Assembly: GCF_023343835.1 (NCBI RefSeq)
Contig: NC_064443.1
Span: 9,610,001 to 9,674,000, forward strand
Source of the DNA: Lagopus muta
Lineage: Eukaryota; Chordata; Aves; Galliformes; Phasianidae
Direction: 5' to 3'
DNA: 64,000 nt
The translations under genes were made by a program, and so were the position numbers. The notes beneath the pieces are model-generated. The model worked only from the letters and a program-made list of their open reading frames with translations, was not told where the DNA came from and made no database searches. Positions 38,201 through 50,200 of this stretch are shown here, piece after piece. Within the stretch, counting starts at the first letter, position 1. Every line of letters starts with the position of its first letter.

Positions 38201-41200
38201 GGAGAAGCAAACACGAGCTCCAAACCCCTGTGAGAGCTCCCATTTAGGCCGTGTTCTGCTTCCTCCAAAATCAATACTGAAACTTCCCCGACCCCAGATG
38301 GGCCAGGACTTGGAACTCTGCCAGAGCACGATTCCCCAGCCAGACATTTAATTCATTACACTTCTGTTTCTCCTTCATTCAGAAGAACTGGTCTCTGTTA
38401 TTGCCCTCTGAGGTTCCCTAACCTGTATTTGCCAAGATTAGCTGTTTAAAGCAACTGAGATAGCTCAGAAAAAGGGTGAGACTCATCATTTTTAGTACAC
38501 ATAACTTGACCATAAGGTCTTTATTGGATTAAACTGGAAGATCACGTTAACCAGTGATTGAATTACTGATAACTAGAAGGCAATGTAATAAAGACAAGAA
38601 CATTCCTGGGCTCCCATCACAACAACGCAGCTCAAAGTGCAAGACACATTTTAGCTGCTGCTTAAAATGCAGACAGTTCTGAGGTGGTATCTTCTTGCTG
38701 GTTTACAGTACGGAACAGCAAGGCTTACTGTGAAAAGGTATACAACATCTAATTAAAATTGCAGGGGGGTTTCAAGGAGGCAAAATGCAATTACTGGTGC
38801 TGGAACTGAGCCAGTTGGGGCTAATACCTTTATCCTCCAGAACAGGTATGTGAAGTTACGATCTGCCACTCCAAGATGCATCCAAAGGCATCATAGTTAA
38901 GAGAGTCCAAAGGCAGCAAACTGGCTACACTCATTATGCTGGAAGTTGCCTCCAGTGGATACTGGGCACTTCAAAGCACTGTAGCTGTTCCCAAACAGCC
39001 CCATGCCTTTTTCCTGCTGGATGCATGATCTGCAGTAAGGCTAGAAGGAATGAGATTCATCCACGCAAGGAATCAGTCAAAAATAGCTGCACCAGAATAG
39101 TCCTATGCACGGAAAAACCCCGTTTGTCACACACTGGTCTTTGCAAGCAATGGCTTGGTCAAGATCACTTGTCCCAAGACAGATCACCTAATGTGTTAGT
39201 GCACATTAAACCAGGGCACAGACAAGAGGCATCTTGGGAGCAGAGCTCAGGCAGGGGGCTGCTCAGTACTAAGCTTCTTATGTAGACAGCCTTTACCAGG
39301 TGCTTCACTTCATTAAGGCTTGGTAGAAGACGGTATTAAGTACTGCAGCTTTGCTGTCAGTCTGGATGAAGAGGCAGCAGATTTCAGTAAGGCTGGGTGA
39401 GACTGAGATCTCCCTGAAAAGAGGCAAATAATTCATCAAGGAAAGAAGCCAATCTCACTATCAGAGAAGAGTTGGAAATGGAAGAGATTTTATCCCAATA
39501 GTTGGTTGGAAAACTTATTTTTCTTTAGATACAGTGCTTCTAACTTCCTTGTCCTTCTACCACTCATCCTAGCTCTCATGGAAACCTCTTCCACTAATTA
39601 CTATGAATAATTAAAAGATTACTTTTCTTCCTCCTCCAAAGCGCCACATGCCACCCTAGTAGCTCATCAACCCATAAGACTAGATTTGATAGCTCCCAGC
39701 ACATGCCACGAACTTCACAGGAACAATTTGGAACCAGCAGTGCAGAATCTGTAAGGAAGCCCAGCAATCTCATGGCAGCCCAGCAACGTGCTGGGCGCTG
39801 TGATGATGCACTCCAGACCTCAGAGGCTCAGCTTCTGGGCAAGAGAGGAAAGGAACTAAGTGCTTCATTCACCAGTCTCTCCCAAGTCTTGGATCAATTT
39901 TCAAGAGCCCACACTTCCCACTGAATAATAATTAGGCTGCCTCAACCTAAAGACTTCACTGAACTGAGACCACAAGCCAGGTGCATACCAGGAAGGGTCA
40001 TACCAGGATGGACGCTACATCACACAACTCCTTCAGGAATCAGGACTGGAATGTACCTGCAATCTTGATGACTCCCATCTTCTACCTCTAAAGCTAGAAG
40101 AGATGTTTCATCTTTTACCCACAAAATCCAGCAAAATAGAAGGAAACACATGGGTATGGTAGCCTTCAGACAAAACAAGACGGAAAAAGTGGAAAGGAAG
40201 ACGAGCAAAGCCAGATGCAAGTCCCTGCAGGTCCACTGTATCTTTAAGATTGAACTGTGGCTCAGACCAACTAAAGGTGAAACAAAGCATCTAACCCAAA
40301 CGTCAACACGCGCAGCTTTTGAGTTTCCCAGAAGCCAGAGGGCAGAAGCAGCACGTTCACAGCTCCTCCGACCTGCCTTTTGGCTGAAGCACAAGTCATC
40401 CACCACTTCTTTCTGTAGAATATGGCATCCATTTTCCCAACAGACCTATTTCTTTCAGATGCAGCTCCACCTGGTAGTAGCTGTATGTGAACAAAGCCAA
40501 GATAAACTGATAGGTTAGCAAGCGTGCACTTCCGTGTATCCTCTGACGGAAGGAGATAAATCTCAGGGTCTTTCCACAGGCTGACACTCACTGATGTCAA
40601 TACAGATTTACTGTTCTGTAGCATAAATCAGCAAAGGCACATTACTCATGGGAATCAAGAGCCCTGGGCTGAGCTGTGCTCTGCCAGAGGGAGTTTGTTC
40701 TCACTTTCTAATGGACTAACAGGTGGCCCTACGTGCCACATGTTTTCCAGAAATATCTGTAAAGGATGTTCAAGTGCACTTAAAACAAAAAAGCAGCTGC
40801 AGAATGTTATTGTTTCTTTATGTCTCTCAGCCTCAGAGCCACAAAAAGACAGCATTTTCCCCAGGCTTCAGAAGAACAGACAAAAAGGAGAGATGACTAA
40901 TACTAATACAGTTTTGAATTCTCTGGAGATCTGGCCTGTGTGTAAGACCACCAATTCCAACCCCATGTCCTTACACCAAACAGGGAAGGAAGCCAGCACT
41001 ACACATCTCTCACAGCAGTGGATTTTCCCTCTCTAGTAAGCGTAACATCCTGTTTTCTGCCTCAAATGATACAGGGTCTCAAATCTATGCCTGGGGCAGA
41101 TCTAACAGCTATGCCAGGCTATCCTCCACTGTCATTCAGAGAGAAATCGTAACGAGAGAAACGTAAGGAGAACTTACACTTTTTTTTTTTTTTTTAATAG

Positions 41201-44200
41201 CAGCTGTTTGAAACTGTTCAATGGATTTATAGCTTGAAAATAACCTAACAGATGTCATTACACAGTTCCACAAGGTATCACATGGCATCTGTCACACATG
41301 CAGAACATAAGATCCATTGGTTGCATGTCTGTCTCATGTACAGGCTTTGCATGACAGAGAAGGCTGCCCAATTTAGGGATGCTATTACAATATCCTTTAT
41401 TGTAAAATGACACACAGCAGGTTTCTAATTAAATTTTAAGTAGAAATGTGCTCCCAGCTCCTGAATAATTCAAACTGTTCTATTAACCAAGGTTCTGAAA
41501 TACCACTGAGACACGAGCTCTGGACACAGCAATGGCCAGGGAAAAAACAGTGCTTGGAAGCACTGAAGTGCTGGGCAGCAGATAGGGCAGAGCACGTGTA
41601 CAGGACAGCTGAAAGAGCACATCTGTTCATGTAGGAAAGCACTGCAGGCGAGAACGGAAAGAGAGGTGAATGTGTTCTGCATACAAATGGGGCGAGGCAC
41701 GTGCAAGAGGCAAGGCTGGATTTGGTACCCAGTGCATCTTGCTCTCAATGCACAAGCACATGCTGTTCTCCAAGTCACGTCCAGAGCTGCGAGTACATGC
41801 AGGTGCCTCCTGGCACACAAATAAAAGAGTTGCTGAGCATGCTGCCAGCTCGTGAGAGAGATTAAGCCAGAGCATGTCCCAAGGATGCACTGGTGGGAAC
41901 GCGCAACATCCACCGTGAGCATCACCGCAGAGGAAGCATCTGCACAGCTTCCCCACGGCCAAGACTGCAAGGACCCAGGAGCTGCATGAACAGCAGGACA
42001 GCAGGAACACGGCTACTGGATTTAAGGGCAACACCAGTGAGGAAAGGGCTTCAGAGACATAAGCTCGGAAGGCCCTCGCCCTCCACAGCGTGCCTGGGGC
42101 CCCAGCAGGCAGCCTGAACCATAGTGCTGCTAATTACTGCAGCAGTTCTCACCCCTCTGTGAGCACAGGTCTTTTTAAGGTCAGAAACGGGTATGAAGAT
42201 AAGACTAACACAAGACTTGTGCCTTCTAAATCCAGACCTGTGTCAGACCTGCTGAGAGGGACACAGCGATACCGGATAAGTGAGGAGGGATAGGGCTGCA
42301 GACCTGGCCCCTGGTAACATTTAATACATGCCTCACATAACACTTAAGAGCAGGAGCACACAGAATAATCCCCTAAGCTACTGGAAACCCTGCAGAGACG
42401 CCTCCTCCTTCCTCCCATCATTCCCCCTGCGAGTGTCTCAAAGCCAACAACGAATCTGGGAGCAGATCACCGAGGGGATCAGTAGTGAAAAATACCCAAA
42501 GAGGACAGCAAGCTGAAATGCTAACACAATTCATTTGCTCAACAGGGAGCAGGGAGGACAGCAAGAGCAATGGGGCAGCTGCTGTCTTCAGTCAGGTCAA
42601 ATCCCTACTGCAGTCACAGAGAGAGGAATCCAGGATTTGGCCTGGGGGATCCAACCAGGACCCAAATCCTAAGATGGTCTCGATCTCTGAGCCCGGGTCA
42701 TGAGACCTTCAGATCACAATTAATTGACAGCAACAGAAAGAAGAGAGAGAGAGAGACAGAGAAAGAGAGAGAGAGACAGAGAAAGAGAGAGAGAGAGAGA
42801 AGGGTTAGAGGCAAATGGAAAAGTAGGTGGAAGCAATACTTTTCCCAGCTCAGGGAACCTCACAGCAGCTCAGGAAAAAAGCCTCAGCTGGAACATGGTT
42901 TCTAAAGCCTGTGCTTGCTCAGGGTTCACTGGGGACACATCAGGCACTGAGGTGAGAAAATAGAGCTGACGTTTAATCTCACCCCCTCTTATGGAGAGTT
43001 ATGTCAAAGCAGGAGAACAGATCCCCGCATCTCTTTGCCTCCCCAGAGCCCTGGCAGAGAGAAAGAACAGGGTAAGAATAGCCTACCTGTTGCTGGTCCC
43101 AAGTCCAAGCTGGATTCGTTGAGCTCTCCTCCATCTTCCCAGAAGTACTGTGGAGGCTGTAAGATCTTGGACTCCTCATTCTCCTCGCTGGCAAAACCTG
43201 ATCCCGGGGCAGCATGCAGAGAGCCAGGGATGAGATCAGGCTCTGCAGTCTCAGGGCTCGTTTGCTCATGAGAATTCATTGCTTCCAGATGGGACATAAC
43301 AGCAAATTCCAGCAGGGAAGTTGAAGTGAGGCCATCAGTGGTTGGTTCCTCCGAGGAGGCAAGGCAGAGGCACAAAGTTCCTGCACAGTGACAATAAACC
43401 CATATCAGTGAGAGGGAACTGACAACCAGCAAGCTGCTCTTCTCTATACAACCTGCTCCTGCTAAACCAACCTGCCTGTGGGGTAACTTGCCCCTCAGAT
43501 GGGCTGCACTCCAAGCTGAGGAGGAAAATCAGGCTACGTGGGGAAACGTTCAGAAGCATACAGAGGAGCATTCACATCCAGGAAGAGTCAGTGCCAAGCA
43601 GTCACCCAGCCTTGACACTGCAGTGGGGCAGTGATGGGGCAGCCTTCTGGGGGTTTTTGCCTCCTTGAAAGGATGAGCTGCCTTGTTAGTCATCCACCCT
43701 GCAGAGGAGGTGGAACGTCTTAGACTGAAGGCATAAAATCCTGGCTCTGCAAGTCAGTGAGTTTCCTATTCAACTGTCACCCAGCCAAGATTTCATCCTA
43801 GTGCTCCCAGTCTGCAGCTACATTATATGCAGGAGGATTGATTTAAACCAAAATTATTTAAATCATCAATATTAATCATGTTCTAAATCAACGGCCTGGA
43901 AATCTATTTTTAAGCCATTGATTTGAGCTTAATTTTGCATTCACATTTTTTGTTTTCCTGAGGATAAGCTGACTATCACAGGTAAGAATTAAGGCAAGCT
44001 AACAGCAAAAAACTACCGACCATTAAGCAGGAAGGCAGGTGACATTTAACACTTTTGTTTCAACAATTATATACTTGGTATTTCCATTTTACATATTAGA
44101 AAGTTTGACTGACACTTCTTCATTCCTAGATGAGCCTTTAACTGTGATTTGTGTCAAGGTACATTCACATGTATATCAAACTTCAATCAAAATGCAAGAA

Positions 44201-47200
44201 AACAGCATCTGGAAAGTGGCTTTATTCAACTGATAAATACCACCAGAAGCATGGAGACAGAAGGAAAAACTACATTTCCCAAATCATGCTTTGCATTTAA
44301 AGCAGTTTTGTTAAGCAAGGGAAGTAACTAATTTGGGTGAACTAAACCAATAGCTTCCCAGCCCTCTGTTCTTCAGCACATTAAAACTAGAGGATCTCAT
44401 CCTTTCACAGCTGATTTTTATTTATTTTTTCCTGCTTCCTCAGCTTATGCTCAGTTTCTCAGTTCTAAATGAACTAGTCGCTGAACTGAACTAATTGAAT
44501 AAGCCAAAATGAAGCCTAATTTGGTATCTTTCTTTGATAGCTGATTTTCCAGACAAAAGAAGTGCAGCAGATCTAATCCATCTGGGCTTCAGTGAAATAT
44601 CTGCTATGATGGCCCACGCAGAATTACAAGAGAAGCAAAGAAAGACAGCAATTCGTTCAGAAATTGTAAGGCAACTGTAAGGCATTGGCTGTAGGAAAAC
44701 TGACAGAGGCTTGTGCTGGAAAGAGGCTATTAGAGGAAATCCTCAAGGTCTGTCCTTGGACCTGGTGCAGTTTAACATTTTAAGTGACCTTGGCTCAAAA
44801 ATTGGGAATACAATCATAAAACTGGCCAAGGAAACAAAGCTAGGAGATATCCTCACTACACAGAAAGACTGTAATACAGCCAGGTGACCCAAAGGATGGA
44901 AATAACAGAACTGTTACGAAAAAAGGAACACTGCAAAGTGGTAAGTTACCAGCCTGAGCACTAGCACCAGCTATTCCCTGACATAAGATTAGATGTTTCT
45001 AACGGATGGTTTCCTAAGAGGACAAACACCTGTATCAGAAAGAGCTCTGAGATACCACCAGAATGCACACATGAAAATGTTTGCAGTCCTGAAGCATTTG
45101 AAACAGATTTTATACAGCACGGCTGAGACATCACCTGAATGCTGCATGCAGATTTGGATACATGTGGCCTGAAATGAGTTAGGCAGAGCTGAATCTGCCT
45201 TCAGGCAAGGACACTGACTGGGCAACTTCCTAAGGTTCCTTCCTACCACTGTGTTCTATGACTCCACATCCAAGAAGGACAAATTCAAATTAATGCAAGT
45301 AACAAGAAAAGTTAAGAGATGACAGAAGATGGGCTGGCCCCTGTGCTCTCACTGAAAACATTGGCTTCTTAGAGCAAAAAAGTACTTTGAGATTGTTGCT
45401 CGCTTGCCAGGTTGGTTACCAATCCTGTCCTGGGAATGCTGGGAGCCCAGAAATGCCTCGTGCTTGCTCTGACCTTCTCCATCTATTTCTGCAATTCTCT
45501 GAACTGAACAAAAAACAATATTGGTTACTCTTCCCCATATTCACTTGAGGCTGGCTTCTGCACTTCTCTGTCTCATTTGTTTGTTTTATTGATCCAAGGC
45601 AAGATCAGCTGAGGCCAGCACAGCAACAAAAAGCAAACGGCAGAAGAGGCTGAGCATCACAGGGGCAGGAGGCTGCTGCTGCAGCACCACGGGGCCAACC
45701 AAAGCACCCTGCACACCCCTGCAGGCAGGCCAACTCCCAGAGAACACCACACACAGCCATGCTGTGGCTGGAAATGAGAACTTGCAGGCCTCGTGTGTGG
45801 GAGCAGTGGTCCGGAGAGCCCCAGCCAGGGCAGCCCTGTGCTGCTTCAATGGTGCCCAGCAGGCTCTGAAGCACTGGTGCCAAGGCTGGGCTTTCCCGAC
45901 CTGACATAAGACACCTGGCAGTGTCTGCATTGCTAACAGAGAGTGCTGCTGAGCCCTGTGCAGCTGAGCCAGAGACAGCACTTATCTGAAGGAGCTTGCA
46001 GCTTAAGCAAATATGACAGAGAGCAGCGGAGAGGAGAAAGGGAATGTTCTCAAAGTTGTCAAAAACAGTAGAGATGAAGGATGGAGAGAGATGACAGCAG
46101 GCCCACGGCCACACAGAAAATTTGGTGTAGCTGTGGGCAAAACTCATAGCTTCATCCTATTTTAGCTCTTCATCTGTCCCAGTGCCTCAGTTTCCTCCAA
46201 CTCCTGTGAACACAGATGTGGCTGATGTTACTCTCCAGCTTTCCAGCCACACCACAACAGCCACTTGCAGCCAGCTAGGCAAAGCTTCAAGGCACAGCTG
46301 TGTGCCAGCTCCAAAGATGACTCAAGCCATTCTGTTTCCACCATCCACACACCATTCAGGATGCCTGCAGGCCACAGCCCATCTCAGCACCCTACAACAA
46401 ACACCTGATGGCAGATGAGGCTGGAGACTCAGAGAGCTAATCCCATTCCTCTGGGAAGCTCAGGCCCTGGGCTTTTGTATACCCTCATTTAACTCTGAAA
46501 TGTTTACGCAGTTTAAACCCCCTAAGCTGCATTATCTTGTTTACTAGGCTCTCTGCTCTCCTCAGTCCAAGATAAAACTACATCATCTCATCACTAAGAG
46601 TGAGGGACTAATAGGCACAACCTGAGCAAGCCAGGTTTTCCTGGAATGGATCTAGGGTAGGAAGTCATCTTGGGGCCTGACCCACATGCACATGGGGCAG
46701 AGGTTGGCCTGGGGAACCCCTTGTCCAGCACCAGCCCAAACACCACAGGGAACCATCTCCAGACAGCATCCTGACACCACTTTGTACCTTCTACAGCAGC
46801 AGTGGTAACAACCCAAACACTGGGTTTGGGGCACCAAACAATGATTTGCCACTTCCCCCCCCCCCACCTCCCCACACTCTCTTCCAAGCATCTGATGAAG
46901 GAGCTCAGTGTAGCTGTCAATTTTGAGGCGAAGCAAGAATCAAAGCACAAGCTGAACAGGAGGCAGGGAAGCAGAAACGAGAAATATAACCCAAGGAGTC
47001 AGAGGATAGCCATTTTCCTCTTAGGATGAGGAATGGAGATCAGGCGACTTCCATCAGCCTCCCAGTCTGGTATATTAAAAGGCATATGAAGCAGTAGGAA
47101 AAAAAGAAACACAAACGAATAAAGCCCTGTGACTGTAGATGGGAGGGAGCAGGGAACTGAGCCAGGACTCGCCAGCTGCTTCAATGGGGCGTTTGTCTTT

Positions 47201-50200
47201 CGTTTCTATTTTTGCGGCACCTCTGCGTAACCTGGAGGAGATGAGGCTCTGCATGCTAAAGAGGGCAGTCAGCCTTTGGGAAACGGCAAGGATGTGAGCA
47301 GGGGAGTCAACACTGTGCCCAGCTCACAGAGAGGAGGGGTGAGAAAGGAGAGAAAGTGGGAGAGGTAAACAGAGCCAGGAGAGGGAACAAAGGCAGGGAG
47401 CGTGCAGCAGAGGCAGCACAGAAGCTCCTGCGCTGGCTGCAAACTCCCAAGCTCTCCAGCTGCCAGCACCCTCAGATGTAACACGTGGAGGGAGCAGTGA
47501 CCTTGCTGAAGATGCTTCACCTCCGCAAGGAAGGGAATGGGGATGATTTCAACAAGAGTAATACTGCAGTGTTACCTTTCCAAGGCAGCTGGAAAAGCGC
47601 CAGCCTGGAGCATGCACATGGAATGAGGTTGCTGGTTGCTGATCCCACCAGTGCCTCAGAAAACAGCTCCAATTCACAGCAGTGAGGCTTGCTCCGTTCA
47701 GCACTGCTGAAGATGTGACATACCAGCCCAGACAAGGCAGATGGAGGAGTTTTGCTCAGTGGCAGAAAAAAAAAAAAAAAAAATCTGAGAAAAGAATACC
47801 TTCAATCTATCTCCCAAAGTGCTGTGAATAAAAGCAGCTTCATGTTTCTGAGCAATTCTAGGAGAACCCCAAAGTATTTTCTACACTACACAGTCAAGAA
47901 GCACTACATCCCTTTGGCAGAAGGCAAGCCACCTCTCCACAAGACGGGCAGCTGTTTAAGAGCTCCCAATTGGCCTATTGAATGGGGCTATAAGTGAAAG
48001 AGGAAATCAGTTATTTCTGTATCCAGCTGAAATTAGAGGAGGGACTTAGGGACACAGAATAGAAGCTAACTGCAACTGTGTCAAACAGTCTTCAAAACTG
48101 TCTTGCTTTTTGATTAACAACAAGCAAACCTCAGTTTCATCTCTAAGGAAATACATCAACATTCCACAAGACATCAACCACATGGGGTACAGTTTCAGAG
48201 TGGCTTGAATGCCTACCAATTCACCCTTCTCCCCAGCTGGATAAGCTGGATTTAGCTCTCCTTCTTGGGTGCTGCAACACACCTCCATCATTCCAGATCA
48301 GCCCTGCTTGAGATGAAAAGCATTTGCCAGAGCACGTGCTCTGACTTTCTTGGCTCTCAGCATCAACTAGCAGAGCCTGCCTGTACAATACCACCCAGAC
48401 AGGTATACATGGAGGAGGGGTCAGGACATCTCCATATCGCCAATGCAGCAGCCACAACAACACCCATCTGACCCTGCTGCTCTTGACTTTCCTTTCAAGT
48501 CCAGCCCAAACCCAGCAGTTACCAAACAAAGTTATTTTGTAGGAGAGCTGGGTCAGGAATGGGTCATTTGTTGATAATCAGTTAGGATAGAAACACAATG
48601 ACCAGATGAGGGAAGCATCTGCCAGGCATATTCCCTCCCTCAGACCACCTCCAGGAAAAGCTGGGGATCATAGCCTGAGGGCAGGGAGGAGAGAGGCCCA
48701 GGGGCAGAACAGCCAATGTACAAATGCTTGCTTGCAGAACATTAAAAAACAAACAAACAAACAAAAAAACAACCCACAGCCAATTGAAATAACAAAAAAG
48801 ATCCCAGCTGCAGACAGTGGAGGAGGTGGAGAAGATGAATGCTGTTCAGTTGAGGGCTGTCCCAGCTGATTCCCCTGCGCTCACCTGGAGTCTGTCCACA
48901 CAGCTTGCACAGGGAAGCACAAATGACAGCCACGTAACAGACAGAAGTCACTTTGGTGCTATTTGGTTATGGCTACACTCCTCAGCACAGCTCCCACCCA
49001 GCCCTATTGCTGCTCCCACATTGCACCAGGCCACTCACAAATTCAGCTGGGCCCCTAATCTCCAAGAACATTTCTAATTAGGGCTTCAGAAAACAAGATC
49101 AGACTGCCATCCTCCTCGGTATTGTCAGCAAGCAGGTCCCTCACCCTGCATCCCTTGCAGCCATTCACCTTCCCATGGCCCTAATATGCTTTGCAAAGCA
49201 ATGGGAAAGGCAATTCAGGATCCTGCTTTAATTGAAGAGAAGGTGACAAGGCATAGCTGAAGAAGCCTTCACAACTCTTTAGAAGGAGATCTTAAAGCAC
49301 ACAGTAGTTGTGCCAAACATCTTTATGCTTTTATAGACCTTTACAGTTGGCAGAATCAGAGAGCTCAAACACGGGCGCAGTACACGCATGGCTGCACATA
49401 TGAGCACGCACTACCTTGCCATTTGCAAAGAACTGCCAATTTGCTCCCTTGACATTTCAGCAGAGAAACACCAACAGCACACAGACCCAGATACAATATT
49501 GGGAAGCAGCCAGGCGCTACCCCCAAGATGCACCTGCTTCTAGTGATGGTTGCAGAGATGCATCGGGAGATACAGGGATCCTCAGCCCAGCACCATGAAA
49601 TATCAGCTCTCCCATCCTTACATCCCCATCCAACCAGTAACAGCAAGACAGCTTCAAGCACCACCACCCATCTCCGCAGGACATTATTCCATGGAATAAG
49701 GTCACAGCACCTCAACCGAGCCCATCTTCCCCCCTCAGTCAGCCACTGACGCCAGGATCACAACTGTGCTCGGTTTCAGTCTCCCAGACTGTTTGCCTTC
49801 GCTCCCTCCCGCATCGTCTCGGAGCCTTCACACCTCCCTCCTCCACTGCTGCAACGTCTGCTCTCCTCCGCTCCTCTCCCTCTCGCTACAAACAGCAGCA
49901 GATCCCAGCTCAGGGAGAGAAGCAGCCCCCGGGGAAACAGCACCGGGAAGGCAGCTGCAAACAGAAGTGAATTTACTTCTCTGTTACCTTTCCTAGCTCC
50001 CCTCAAAGCAGCCCACAGGCCCCCAGGGGTTAACAAACTGTAGATGAAAGCCACTGATCTAGGGAAAAACAACACAGCCCACAGATTGCTTTGCCCTCTC
50101 ACAGGCCCAAAACACTTCAGCTGCCAAAAAACCACCTTGCCAGGCTCACACTTCTTGCTCAGTCTCGATCTGGACTGTGCATCACATGGAGTTGAGTCTG

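Larger units (their letters stand above)
34293..43086 (-). other. PODXL2: PODXL2 intron 2
   Basis: 8.8 kb without coding exons. It holds a T16 run at 41180-41195 and a GA-rich tract at 42734-42801. Several open frames of 100-170 codons on either strand match no family I recognise. Confidence 0.7.

Noticed and set aside
41470..42034. Minus-strand frames of 166 and 135 codons in PODXL2 intron 2
   Set aside because: Cys/Leu-rich translations without homology; two different frames are open at once, which points to composition rather than selection.
44491..44685. Possible independent gene near the decayed LINE
   Set aside because: The surrounding sequence is better explained as CR1-clade remnants; frames are short and broken.
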